Notes under the pieces: generated by a model
The model's database searches: none
The model's input: only the letters and a program-made list of their open reading frames with translations
Told to the model about the DNA's origin: nothing
Position numbers and translations under genes: made by a program
From: Dielma fastidiosa
GTDB lineage: Bacteria; Bacillota_I; Bacilli_A; Erysipelotrichales; Erysipelotrichaceae
DNA length: 64,000 nt
Assembly (NCBI RefSeq): GCF_000313565.1
Contig: NZ_HE578923.1
Coordinates: 1-64,000, forward strand
Direction: 5' to 3'
Shown here: one piece after another, positions 17,335 through 25,658 of the stretch
How the letters are laid out: every line of letters begins with the position of its first letter
How positions within the stretch are numbered: the first letter of the stretch is position 1

Positions 17335-19392
17335 ATGAAGAAAATCGCAAGTTTATTATTAGCCGGTTTGCTGATTGTTAGCGGCTGTGCTAAAACAGAT
17401 CAAGGCTCACAGCTTTATACAGCAGGAACTTATGAGGTTGTAACCCAAGGCTTTGGCGGTGATATGAAGGTTGCAGTGACTGTCAGTGCTGATAAAATCG
17501 AAAAGGTTGAGGTACTGGAACATGGGGAAACACAGGGTATCGGTACGAATGCTATTGAACAGCTGCCAGCAATTATCGTAGAAAAACAAAGTGCTGAAGT
17601 TGATACGGTAGCCGGCTGTACGGTATCAAGCAAGGCATTGTTATCTGCCGTGCAGGAGGCTTTAAATCAAGCAATGGGTAAAGATGCTTCTGCTAATGTG
17701 GCGGCCGATGGTGAATATGCCGTTGAGGTAAATGGTTTCCACGGCCCTATGCAGGTAAGCGTGGTTATTAAGGATGGTAAAATTACGGCAGTGAATGTCG
17801 GCAATAATGTTGAAACTGTAGGTATAGGTTCTAAAGCAATTGATGCAATGCCGCAGCGAATCATTGATGCTCAGTCAGTGAACGTTGATGTATTAACGGG
17901 TGCCAGTATTACATCAAGAGCAATTCTCTCTGGTGTAAGTGATGCGCTGACACAGGCGGGTGCTGATTTATCTGTATATTCTAAAGCGGTGGAAGTGGTG
18001 AAGAGTGAGGATAAGGAAATCAGCGCGGAAATCGTTATTATCGGTGCTGGCGGTGCTGGTCTTACTGCAGCTATCGAAGCATTAGAAAATGGTGCATCTT
18101 CCGTAGCATTAATTGAAAAGATGGATATTACCGGCGGCAACACGCGTCTGTCAGGCGGTGAATATGCAGCTCCGAATAACTGGCTGCAGGCTGGTGAAGG
18201 TATCGAAGACAGTAAGGAACAGTATTTTAATGATATTTATGAAGGCGGTTATGAACGCGGCAATAAGGAATTGATTCAGGTTATTGTTGATAACGCGCTG
18301 GAAAGTGCAGAATGGCTGAAGGATGATGTAGGGGTTGTATATCGTGACAAGATGTCATGGTATGGCGGTCACAAAGTAGCCCGTACATTATGGCCGGTTG
18401 GTGACGGACCTGTTTATGTTGATACTTTAGAAGAAAAAGCTCGTTCATTAGGTGCGGAAATTTATTTCACAACAACTGCTAATGAATTGATCCAAGATGA
18501 AAATGGCCGTGTAACCGGTGTTGTCGCTACTTATAAAGATGGTGCAACTTATACATTTAAGGCTGATAAGGGTGTTATTATGACAACCGGTGGTTTCTCA
18601 GCCAATATAGAAATGCGTGAAGCAGTTAATACTATGTGGCCAAGTCTTGATGCCAATGTACCTAATACGAATTCACCTGCCATTACTGGTGACGGTATCG
18701 TTATGGCTCAGGCAATCGGTGCAGATGTTGTAGATATGGATGCGATTCAGCTGTATCCGGTAAACAATCCAGCGACTGGCAATTACTACTATATCGATTA
18801 TGCCCGTTTAAATTCAACAGCACTGTTAGTTAACAAAGAAGGCAAACGTTTCGTAAATGAAAAGGGTACTCGTGATGTTATTTCATTAGCAACTCTGGAA
18901 CAGACAGATAAGATGGTTTATGAAATTATTGATGCGGCTGTAGTTGCTGAACAAAGGCTGTATGAAGATTATCAGGCTGAAATCGATAAGTGTCTGAAAG
19001 ACGGTGTATTGGCAATCGGTACATTAGAAGAAGTCTGCGAGCATTTTGGTGTGCCTGTGGAAGAGGTTAAGGCTACAATCGCTCATTACAATGAAATGGT
19101 TGATGCGGGCACGGATGAAGATTTCGGACGTACTGATAACTTCAATAAGATTGGTGACGGACCTTACTTCATGTTCTCTTCTGTTGTCTCTGTTCACCAT
19201 ACAATGGGCGGTGTAAAAATTGATGCGGATGCCCGTGTTCTTGACAAAGACGGCAATCCAATTGAAGGTCTGTATGCGGCTGGTGAAGTTACCGGCGGTA
19301 TCCATGGCGGTAACCGTTTAGGTTCAGTAGCTGTTTGTGACACTGTTGTATTCGGCCGTGTCGCAGCTCAAAGCGCATTAGCTCAGAAATAA
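17335..19392 (+). CDS. Secreted flavin reductase lipoprotein with two FMN_bind domains
   Basis: 685 residues. Lipobox VSGC (Cys18); FMN_bind 1 about 28-112; FMN_bind 2 about 124-210; FAD domain from IVIIGAGGAGLTAA (about 234) to the end. The second FMN motif is regular (DVLTGASITS, Thr193 acceptor). The first reads DTVAGCTVSS, with Cys95 where Ala is usual. Catalytic residues match the 13.0-kb paralogue: KGTRD, SVHHTMGG and HGGNRLGS. Tandem FMN domains could form a two-step electron wire. ATG follows AGGAGG and is preceded by an isolated TATAAT. Divergent from the kinase-regulator operon, which probably controls it. Confidence 0.9.
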   Translation: MKKIASLLLAGLLIVSGCAKTDQGSQLYTAGTYEVVTQGFGGDMKVAVTVSADKIEKVEVLEHGETQGIGTNAIEQLPAIIVEKQSAEVDTVAGCTVSSKALLSAVQEALNQAMGKDASANVAADGEYAVEVNGFHGPMQVSVVIKDGKITAVNVGNNVETVGIGSKAIDAMPQRIIDAQSVNVDVLTGASITSRAILSGVSDALTQAGADLSVYSKAVEVVKSEDKEISAEIVIIGAGGAGLTAAIEALENGASSVALIEKMDITGGNTRLSGGEYAAPNNWLQAGEGIEDSKEQYFNDIYEGGYERGNKELIQVIVDNALESAEWLKDDVGVVYRDKMSWYGGHKVARTLWPVGDGPVYVDTLEEKARSLGAEIYFTTTANELIQDENGRVTGVVATYKDGATYTFKADKGVIMTTGGFSANIEMREAVNTMWPSLDANVPNTNSPAITGDGIVMAQAIGADVVDMDAIQLYPVNNPATGNYYYIDYARLNSTALLVNKEGKRFVNEKGTRDVISLATLEQTDKMVYEIIDAAVVAEQRLYEDYQAEIDKCLKDGVLAIGTLEEVCEHFGVPVEEVKATIAHYNEMVDAGTDEDFGRTDNFNKIGDGPYFMFSSVVSVHHTMGGVKIDADARVLDKDGNPIEGLYAAGEVTGGIHGGNRLGSVAVCDTVVFGRVAAQSALAQK

Positions 19393-19429
19393 TTAAGAGT
19401 GGCTCAATGCCATCGTATTAAAATATTAT

Positions 19430-19465
19430 GAGTTCTGTCAATGATAAGGCAGGACTCTTTTTTTT
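19430..19465 (+). terminator. Rho-independent terminator
   Basis: Stem gagttctg (19430-19437) / caggactc (19450-19457) with one G-U pair, followed by T8. Confidence 0.85.
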
Positions 19466-19635
19466 GTTATGAGAAAGCTGTGAAAAGTTTAAAGGAAAAT
19501 GGAACCTGGCTTAGAATTTAATCAGGATCACGGGAGTTAATAGCCGTCTCATTATGTAGATAAATTAATATTGATAATATCTCTGCCATGATTGCATAAA
19601 AAACTGGTAATTATATTTTGTATAGGCTATAATAC
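19466..19635. other. Intergenic stretch upstream of the riboswitch
   Basis: No gene is seen. Its only clear element is a TATAAT at 19628-19633 with no good -35, likely the promoter for the riboswitch RNA that starts just after it. Confidence 0.5.
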
Positions 19636-19756
19636 AACAAAAGGGAGTAGCTTGTATCTGATAAGGATAGGGTAATCATCGTCATCACGTTGGCAGAACC
19701 AACCGGTGTTACACATTGAAGCAAGACTTTTACCGAAGGGTGTAGAAGTCTTTTTC
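19636..19756 (+). ncRNA. yybP-ykoY (Mn2+) riboswitch
   Basis: The aaagggagtag start, the internal tcatcacg segment, and the closing gcaagacttttaccg ... gtagaagtcttttt match the yybP-ykoY family. The last helix (agacttttac / gtagaagtct) is followed by T5, so it can act as a terminator. It lies just upstream of a cation/Ca2+-type antiporter, the usual class of gene for this riboswitch. Mn2+ as ligand is established for the family. Read-through on Mn2+ binding is the expected response. Confidence 0.85.
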
Positions 19757-19782
19757 TATGCCGTTATAACAGGAGGAACACT

Positions 19783-20727
19783 ATGATTTCGGTTTTGTAT
19801 CTAGTTCTTGGTTTTGTTTTATTAGTAAAAGGCGCTGATTTCTTTGTTGATGGCAGCAGTGCGATTGCGAAAAGGCTGGGGATTCCAAGCCTGATTATCG
19901 GTCTTACCATTGTAGCCTTTGGTACCAGCGCGCCTGAGGCAGCGGTTAGTATTACAGCTAGTTTGACAGGTCAGAATGAGATCGCGGTAGGCAATGTAAT
20001 CGGCTCTAATATTTTTAATTTATTATTTATCGTAGGCTTATGCGCAATGATCCGCCCATTGTCGGTGCATAAGTCAATCTTAAACCGTGATTTTCCATTG
20101 TCGATACTAGGGGCTGGGGTGTTGGTAATCTGCGGTTTAGATGTATTTTTTAATGAAGGCAGTGTGAATGTTGTCTCACGGGTTGAGGGACTTTTGCTTT
20201 TATGTTTCTTTATTGTTTTTATATATGCGACAAGCATGGCTGCGCTGAGTGATAAGCAGGCAGCTGAAACCGGCACCGATGTTTTATCATGGCCCAAGAG
20301 CTTTCTTTACCTTGGCAGTGGACTGATTGGTGTTGTTGCCGGCGGTCAGCTCGTTGTGAGCGGTGCCAGTGACCTGGCGTTAATGCTTGGATTAGGAAAG
20401 GATTTGATTGCCTTGACGATTGTGGCAATCGGTACATCACTGCCGGAACTGGTAACCTCGTTTGTAGCGACACGCAAAGGGGAAAGTGATATTGCGATGG
20501 GAAATGTCATCGGTTCTAATGTATTCAATATATTCTTTATCTTGGGAATGTCCGCAACTGTGGCACCGCTGACGATTACCAATAATACATTCATTGATCT
20601 TGGCGTACTGATTGCCGGCAGTATTATTGCCTTTATCTTTTCAAGAAAAGGTACAATTAATAAAAATTCAGGAATTGTGATGTTGTTAATGTATGCTGCA
20701 TATACGGCATATCTGATAATGCGGTAG
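19783..20727 (+). CDS. Cation/Ca2+ antiporter family exporter (CaCA, YrbG-like)
   Basis: A 314-residue membrane protein with about 10 hydrophobic helices and the two inverted alpha-repeats of the family. Repeat 1 has IVAFGTSAPEAAVS and GNVIGSNIFNLLFI; repeat 2 has IVAIGTSLPELVTS and GNVIGSNVFNIFFI. These form the ion-binding sites. Family members swap Na+ or H+ for Ca2+ or Mn2+. The yybP-ykoY riboswitch directly upstream argues for Mn2+ export. RBS AGGAGGA lies 6 nt before the ATG. Monocistronic between terminators. Confidence 0.9.
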   Translation: MISVLYLVLGFVLLVKGADFFVDGSSAIAKRLGIPSLIIGLTIVAFGTSAPEAAVSITASLTGQNEIAVGNVIGSNIFNLLFIVGLCAMIRPLSVHKSILNRDFPLSILGAGVLVICGLDVFFNEGSVNVVSRVEGLLLLCFFIVFIYATSMAALSDKQAAETGTDVLSWPKSFLYLGSGLIGVVAGGQLVVSGASDLALMLGLGKDLIALTIVAIGTSLPELVTSFVATRKGESDIAMGNVIGSNVFNIFFILGMSATVAPLTITNNTFIDLGVLIAGSIIAFIFSRKGTINKNSGIVMLLMYAAYTAYLIMR

Positions 20728-20740
20728 ATAATTGCTTGGT

Positions 20741-20780
20741 ATAAGAGCTGTGACGGTTTATGTTACAGCTCTTATTGATT
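20741..20780 (+). terminator. Probable terminator
   Basis: A long stem, ataagagctgtgac (20741-20754) / gttacagctcttat (20762-20775), has a short T-poor tail. Ends the antiporter transcript. Confidence 0.6.
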
Positions 20781-20883
20781 TAAAATGGTGACGGTGCAGC
20801 TTCATTGTATCTCGCTAACTAATTAATATAGATCAATATTTTCATGATTTTGGTTCATAAGCAAATTATTATGATGGAAAAGG

Positions 20884-20913
20884 TTGCATTCATTAATATA
20901 AGTAATATATAAT
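20884..20913 (+). promoter_or_regulatory. thiT promoter
   Basis: TTGCAT (20884-20889), an 18-nt spacer and TATAAT (20908-20913) lie just upstream of the TPP riboswitch. Confidence 0.75.
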
Positions 20914-20925
20914 AATACAGTCAAG

Positions 20926-20990
20926 ACAGGGGTGCTGAAAAGCTGAGAGAGTCCCTTTGACCTGATCTAGTTAGTACTAGCGTAGGGAGT
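20926..20990 (+). ncRNA. TPP riboswitch (THI box)
   Basis: All THI-box landmarks are present in order: caggggtgct, agctgagag, ccctttgacctgatctag, then ttagtactagcgtaggga. This class binds thiamine pyrophosphate. It precedes the thiamine transporter gene thiT, with a terminator hairpin overlapping the ribosome-binding site further down. Confidence 0.97.
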
Positions 20991-21012
20991 CAATTTCTTT
21001 TTTGATGTTCTT

Positions 21013-21035
21013 ACGCCTCATGGAGGTGTTTTTTT
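21013..21035 (+). terminator. TPP riboswitch expression platform: terminator overlapping the RBS
   Basis: Stem acgcctc (21013-21019) / gaggtgt (21023-21029) is followed by T7. The 3' arm includes the GGAGGT of thiT, so the same hairpin could end transcription and hide the ribosome site. Confidence 0.75.
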
Positions 21036-21623
21036 ATGGACAAAACTAGAAGTAATGTTTTAACAATGGTTTATGCTGCTATGTATATAGCGCTTGCCGT
21101 GGCACTGAATGCGTTTAATACAGCGATGCCGATCATTCAGATGCCTAATGGCGGTTCTTTAGAACTTTTGGTTATCGCACTGTTTATCGCATCGTATCAT
21201 CTGGGCTGGCGGTGGGGAGCGGCAATATCAGCGCTCTCATGGGTTATCGGTGTTCTGTTTGGTCTGAACAATTATATGGTTTCAGTGCCGCAGGTGCTGC
21301 TTGATTATGTGGTACCTTTTGTGGCAATCGGTCTGGCATCCATCGTGCCGGCTATTCACATCGGAAATACAAAACTCTCAAATCTTTATACCGGTGTCTG
21401 CTTCGGCATGTTTTTAAAATATATTTCGCAAGTAATATCCGGTGTGTATTTCTGGTTTCCGGAAGGAAGCGCGGCAGGCTCATGGGCTGCCTGGGCCTAT
21501 TCAGCGCCTTACAATTTCTGGTACAACCTGGTAACCTTCATTGCTGCAATTATCTTAGTGCCGATTTTGGTTAAACGTCTCAATAAGCTCAGCAGTATAA
21601 CAATGAGCGGTGTAAAAGAATAA
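21036..21623 (+). CDS. thiT: Thiamine ECF transporter S-component ThiT
   Basis: A 195-residue integral membrane protein with six predicted helices that binds thiamine outside and docks on the EcfA-EcfA-EcfT module. The ThiT signature is visible: MPNGGSLELLVIALFIASY, then YMVSVPQVLLDYVVPF. The GGAGGT site is 8 nt before ATG 21036. A TPP riboswitch upstream supports the assignment. No thiamine-synthesis gene lies nearby, and the energising ecf genes are at 48.9-51.4 kb. Confidence 0.93.
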   Translation: MDKTRSNVLTMVYAAMYIALAVALNAFNTAMPIIQMPNGGSLELLVIALFIASYHLGWRWGAAISALSWVIGVLFGLNNYMVSVPQVLLDYVVPFVAIGLASIVPAIHIGNTKLSNLYTGVCFGMFLKYISQVISGVYFWFPEGSAAGSWAAWAYSAPYNFWYNLVTFIAAIILVPILVKRLNKLSSITMSGVKE

Positions 21624-21631
21624 CTTAGCAT

Positions 21632-21659
21632 AAGAACTTCTTCGGGAGTTCTTTTTTAT
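21632..21659 (+). terminator. thiT terminator
   Basis: Stem aagaact (21632-21638) / agttctt (21647-21653) is followed by T-rich sequence. Confidence 0.8.
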
Positions 21660-21671
21660 TTAACACAGCAC

Positions 21672-21699
21672 TTGATTAAAATTTCACAATCATTATAAT
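21672..21699 (+). promoter_or_regulatory. Promoter of the fourth flavin reductase
   Basis: TTGATT (21672-21677), a 16-nt spacer and TATAAT (21694-21699), about 90 nt before the start codon. Confidence 0.65.
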
Positions 21700-21786
21700 G
21701 GTAGGTAGAGAGAGCTGGGATTGAATGAAAAGGGGAGACAGCTTTTCTTAATAAACCAGTCAGTATGACGGAGAAATGGAGGATTT

Positions 21787-23604
21787 ATGAAAAGATTATA
21801 TCGGCGGTTGTCAGCATTGGCGGTATGCTTAATGATGACACTCGCATTATCGGCATGTTCGGGACCATCTTCATCAGCATCTATTTATAAAGATGGCACA
21901 TATGCAGGCAGTGCCAAGGGGATGAATGGTGATGTTACGGTTGAAGTGAAAATAGCTTCTGATAAGATTGAGTCAGTAATTGTTACTGATCATAAGGAAA
22001 CACCGGGAATTTCTGATCCAGCTATTGAAACAGTGCCTAATGCCATTGTGGAGAAGAATTCAACGGAAGTTGATATTGTTGCTGGGGCTACTTTTACTAG
22101 CGAAGCAATCATCAATGCTGTTGAGCAAGCGCTGGAAAAGGCAAGCGGCAAAACTGTTGATGAGAATAAGGAAGATGAAAAACAGACACTTACATTTACT
22201 GATCCGGATGTCATTGTTATCGGCGGCGGCTTTTCTGGTATGAATGCGGCTTTGGAAGCAAGCACAAATGGCGCTAAGGTAATGCTGATTGAAAAGAACT
22301 CAGATCTTGGCGGTTCAATACGATATGCCGGCGGTACGCTGAGCGGCGCTGGTACTAAAATGCAGGAAGCGGCAGGTATTGAAGATACTGAAGAGAATTT
22401 TATTGCCGATATTGAAAGAATGGGCGGCGGCATTAATGTGCCTGAATTGACAGCCAAGCATGTATCTAAGGCGGCTGCAGCTGTTGATTGGATGGATTCA
22501 CTGGGGGCTGATTTTGGAGACCGTATACCGACACAGCCTGGTTCTTATGATGCATTTGGTATACCAAGAGAACATCGTGTAAGCGGTAAAGGTCAAGAGA
22601 TGGTGGCTATCGTAAAGCCGCTGCTTGAAGAAAAAGTGAATGAAGGCGTATTAGAAATATTATTAAATACTGAAGTCAAAGATATTATTATTGAAGAGGG
22701 AGCTGTAACCGGCGTTATATTAACGGATGGAACTGAATATCGCAGCAAATCAGTGATTTTGGCAACTGGCGGTTATGGTCATAATGAAACGATGCTTCAT
22801 GATTATAATTTTGAGAATGTTTTAACTGATGCACCTGAATTTGTAACAGGGGACGGCTATACATTTGCTTTAAAAGCGGGCGCTGTGTTAAACAATATGG
22901 ATTATCTGCCAGCTTATGCCGGCGGTGTGCCGGTATCTGATACAGGTTTTGTACATTCAGTGACAGCCAATAATACCGGTTATCCTAATACGATCTGGGT
23001 GGATGCGGAAGGTCAGCGTCACATGAATGAATTTGAGAATTTAGACAGTCAGAAGAAGGCCTTCTGGGCAAGTGCGCCGCACAACATCGTATGGATGATT
23101 TTTGATCAGAAAGTAGTTGACAATCAAGAACCAATCTTAAAGAAGGATGAAAACTGGAAAATGTTTAATGAAGAATTAGCTAAGGGCGAGGTTGTATTTA
23201 AAGCTGATTCAGTTGAAGAGCTTGCCAAGCTGATCAATATGGATACAGCAGCGCTTCAGGCAACCATTGATGCTTATAATGAAGGTATTGAGACAGGTAC
23301 TGATCCAATGGGCAGAACTGATGAGAGAACACCGATTGATTCGACGCTGTATGCAGTCAAGACAATTCCTTATGTTATGCTTACTAAGGGCGGTCCATTA
23401 ATGAATACGAGTGCTCAAACATTAGATAAAGACGCTCAGCCGATTCCCGGCTTGTTCCAATGCGGTGAATTAACTGGTGGTGCTAATGTCGGCGGCGGCG
23501 CTAATATTGGCGGTTTGGCTAATACAAGCTGTATCGTTTGGGGTAAGATTGCCGGCATCAACGCGGCAAACTATGCTTTGAATGGAACGATTGTGGAAAA
23601 ATAA
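21787..23604 (+). CDS. Secreted flavin reductase lipoprotein with altered active site
   Basis: 605 residues. Lipobox LSAC (Cys24); FMN_bind domain about 32-118 with DIVAGATFTS (Thr104 the expected flavinylation site); FAD domain from VIVIGGGFSGMNAA (about 139) to the end. Three fumarate-reductase landmarks are missing. The Arg loop reads NEFENLDSQKK, the HTMGG site reads VMLTKGGPL, and the C-terminal Arg motif is replaced by NVGGGANIGG. It still has the flavin sites, so it is probably a reductase for a different, perhaps bulkier or uncharged, substrate. It has its own promoter and terminator, with no regulator adjacent. RBS GGAGGA lies 5 nt before the ATG. Confidence 0.88.
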   Translation: MKRLYRRLSALAVCLMMTLALSACSGPSSSASIYKDGTYAGSAKGMNGDVTVEVKIASDKIESVIVTDHKETPGISDPAIETVPNAIVEKNSTEVDIVAGATFTSEAIINAVEQALEKASGKTVDENKEDEKQTLTFTDPDVIVIGGGFSGMNAALEASTNGAKVMLIEKNSDLGGSIRYAGGTLSGAGTKMQEAAGIEDTEENFIADIERMGGGINVPELTAKHVSKAAAAVDWMDSLGADFGDRIPTQPGSYDAFGIPREHRVSGKGQEMVAIVKPLLEEKVNEGVLEILLNTEVKDIIIEEGAVTGVILTDGTEYRSKSVILATGGYGHNETMLHDYNFENVLTDAPEFVTGDGYTFALKAGAVLNNMDYLPAYAGGVPVSDTGFVHSVTANNTGYPNTIWVDAEGQRHMNEFENLDSQKKAFWASAPHNIVWMIFDQKVVDNQEPILKKDENWKMFNEELAKGEVVFKADSVEELAKLINMDTAALQATIDAYNEGIETGTDPMGRTDERTPIDSTLYAVKTIPYVMLTKGGPLMNTSAQTLDKDAQPIPGLFQCGELTGGANVGGGANIGGLANTSCIVWGKIAGINAANYALNGTIVEK

Positions 23605-23634
23605 GTATATAAATATAAAAAAATAAATTGAATT

Positions 23635-23682
23635 AGCTCATTCGAAAGGAAACAGTATTTCTGAACGGATGAGCTTTTTTTC
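23635..23682 (+). terminator. Rho-independent terminator
   Basis: Stem agctcattcg (23635-23644) / cggatgagct (23666-23675) with one G-U pair, followed by T7. Confidence 0.8.
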
Positions 23683-23856
23683 AGAATATGCTGGCAGATT
23701 TGATGATAATAAATTTAAAATTTGGGTAAAATATATAAAATTCCTATATAAAAAGCTGTGAAATTAAATGTAACCGCTATCATTTTAGACTGTGCAGCAA
23801 AAAATTGGGGTAATTGAAAAAAAGCCGAATTTTATGGGATTTTTTTAAAAAAAGAC
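23683..23856. other. Gene-free AT-rich stretch before the S10 promoter
   Basis: No reading frame, RNA or repeat is recognised in these 174 bases. They lie between the fourth flavin reductase terminator and the S10 promoter. Confidence 0.5.
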
Positions 23857-23886
23857 TTGCAATACAGGGTTATTCTTTGCTATAAT
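23857..23886 (+). promoter_or_regulatory. S10 operon promoter (extended -10)
   Basis: TTGCAA (23857-23862), an 18-nt spacer and TATAAT (23881-23886), with the TGC extension just before the -10. Confidence 0.85.
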
Positions 23887-23891
23887 ACCTC

Positions 23892-24004
23892 TGTTACCGC
23901 GTGGACATGCGAGGTTGCCGACACACTGAGAGACGTTGTCATGACCCAGTGAGCCGGGGGAATTCGCACCGAGCGGGTCTATCACAGATATAGACGAAAG
24001 GAGA
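23892..24004 (+). promoter_or_regulatory. Structured GC-rich leader RNA of the S10 operon
   Basis: About 110 nt, clearly more GC-rich than the surroundings. Possible helices: cactg/cagtg (924-928 with 947-951 of the 23 kb block), gaccc/gggtc (23943-23947 with 23975-23979), and gtctat/atagac (23977-23982 with 23990-23995). The second helix shares bases with each of the other two, so they are mutually exclusive. The last ends next to the AAAGGAG of rpsJ. In other bacteria L4 controls this operon through its leader. I do not recognise this one as a named family. Confidence 0.5.
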
Positions 24005-24012
24005 TTTATTTC

Positions 24013-24324
24013 ATGGCAAAAAACAGCGTAAGAATTCGCTTAAAAGCTTACGAACACAGAATCTTAGATGCTAGCGCAGAAAAGATCGTTCAAGCTGCCC
24101 AGGCACACGGTGCCAAAAAGATCGTTGGACCAGTACCTCTTCCAACTGAAAAGCAAGTAGTAACTATCTTGCGTGCGGTACACAAATACAAAGATTCTCG
24201 TGAACAATTCGAAATTAGAACTCACAAACGTTTAATTGAGATTGTCGGACCTACAGCAGAAACAATCGATTCACTGAGTCGTCTTGAACTGCCGAGCGGT
24301 GTTGACATCGAGATTAAACTGTAA
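24013..24324 (+). CDS. rpsJ: 30S ribosomal protein S10
   Basis: A 103-residue protein of the 30S head that also serves as NusE in antitermination. Family sequence runs end to end ([14 protein letters not shown] at the start, SGVDIEIKL at the end). AAAGGAGA lies 8 nt before the ATG. First gene of the S10-spc-alpha cluster. Confidence 0.98.
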   Translation: MAKNSVRIRLKAYEHRILDASAEKIVQAAQAHGAKKIVGPVPLPTEKQVVTILRAVHKYKDSREQFEIRTHKRLIEIVGPTAETIDSLSRLELPSGVDIEIKL

Positions 24325-24341
24325 TGATGGAGGTGAACATC

Positions 24342-25025
24342 ATGAAAGGAATTTTAGGACGTAAAGTCGGGATGACACAAGTCTTCACTGAAGATGGTGT
24401 ATTAATCCCTGTAACTGTAGTAGAAGCTACACCAAATATTGTTTTACAAAAGAAAACAGTTGAAAATGATGGCTATGTTGCTGTTCAGCTTGGTTTAGAA
24501 GACATCAAAGAAAGACGTGCTACTAAAGCTGCTCTCGGACATGTTGCGAAAGTGAACACAGCACCTAAGCGTTTCATCAGAGAAATTCGCTCAGAAGAAA
24601 TGATGAGCTATGAATTAGGCAGTGAAGTTAAAGTTGACTTATTTGCCGCTGGCGAAGTAGTTGATGTTATCGGAACTAGCAAGGGTCACGGATTTACTGG
24701 TGCGGTAAAACGTCACAATCAGAAAATCGGTCCTAAGACACACGGTTCTGGTCATCACAGAGGCATGGGTTCAGCTGCAACTACTGGTCTTGGTACTAAC
24801 AAGATCGACCCTGGTTTCACAATGCCTGGTCATTATGGAACAGATCGTACAACTAACCAAAATCTTGAAATCATCAAGGTTGATGCTGAAAAGAATTACA
24901 TCCTGATCAAGGGTAACGTTCCTGGTCCTAAGAAGGGTCTGGTTATTATCCAATCTGCAAAATGCAGCAAGGGTGATAAAACAGCTAAGGTGTTAGTTGA
25001 CTACACTAAAACTGAGGAGGAATAA
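24342..25025 (+). CDS. rplC: 50S ribosomal protein L3
   Basis: 227 residues; starts [15 protein letters not shown] and contains the [22 protein letters not shown] loop that reaches toward the peptidyl-transferase centre. ATG 24342 follows GGAGGTG at normal spacing. The ATGs at 24324 and 24327 precede that site and are rejected. Confidence 0.98.
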   Translation: MKGILGRKVGMTQVFTEDGVLIPVTVVEATPNIVLQKKTVENDGYVAVQLGLEDIKERRATKAALGHVAKVNTAPKRFIREIRSEEMMSYELGSEVKVDLFAAGEVVDVIGTSKGHGFTGAVKRHNQKIGPKTHGSGHHRGMGSAATTGLGTNKIDPGFTMPGHYGTDRTTNQNLEIIKVDAEKNYILIKGNVPGPKKGLVIIQSAKCSKGDKTAKVLVDYTKTEEE

Positions 25026-25028
25026 AAA

Positions 25029-25658
25029 ATGCCTAATATCGTTGTATTAAATCAGGAAGGTAAAGAACTTCGCGAAATTAACCTTAATCCTGAAGTGTTT
25101 GGCATTGAGCCAAATCAGCAAGTAATCTTTGATGCCATTGTTATGCAGCGCGCATCAATGAGACAAGGTACTCACGACGTTAAAAACCGCAGAGAAGTTC
25201 GCGGCGGCGGTCGTAAGCCTTACAGACAAAAAGGAACCGGTAATGCTCGTCAGGGTTCTACAAGAGCTCCGCAGTTCCGCAAGGGTGGTATCGTATTCGG
25301 TCCTACACCTCGCAGCTATGCTTACAAATTAAACAAAAAAGTTCGTCGTCTTGCTCTTAAATCAGTATTATCTGAAAAAGTGGCAAGCAATGATATGATC
25401 GTTGTTGATGAATTGAAATTTGCTGCTCCTAAGACAAAAGATTTCATCAAGACAATCGATGCAATCGGCGCAGCTAAGAAAACATTGTTTGTTGTTTCAA
25501 GTGAAGAAGATTTCGAAAATGCTTATCTGTCAGTTCGCAACATCCCTACAATGATGATGCTGACATCTGATGGTATCAATGTTTATGACATTGTAAATGC
25601 TAACAAGATCGTGTTCACTGAAGCAGCAGTGAAATGCGTTGAGGAGGTATTAGGATAA
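25029..25658 (+). CDS. rplD: 50S ribosomal protein L4
   Basis: 209 residues, with the exit-tunnel loop region [19 protein letters not shown] intact. L4 is the autogenous repressor of the S10 operon in E. coli. It starts 3 nt after rplC, and its stop codon overlaps the rplW start (TAATG). Confidence 0.98.
   Translation: MPNIVVLNQEGKELREINLNPEVFGIEPNQQVIFDAIVMQRASMRQGTHDVKNRREVRGGGRKPYRQKGTGNARQGSTRAPQFRKGGIVFGPTPRSYAYKLNKKVRRLALKSVLSEKVASNDMIVVDELKFAAPKTKDFIKTIDAIGAAKKTLFVVSSEEDFENAYLSVRNIPTMMMLTSDGINVYDIVNANKIVFTEAAVKCVEEVLG

Noticed and set aside
21990-22457. 155-codon minus-strand frame inside the fourth flavin reductase
   Set aside because: Low-complexity mirror of the FMN/FAD coding sequence, without a start site.
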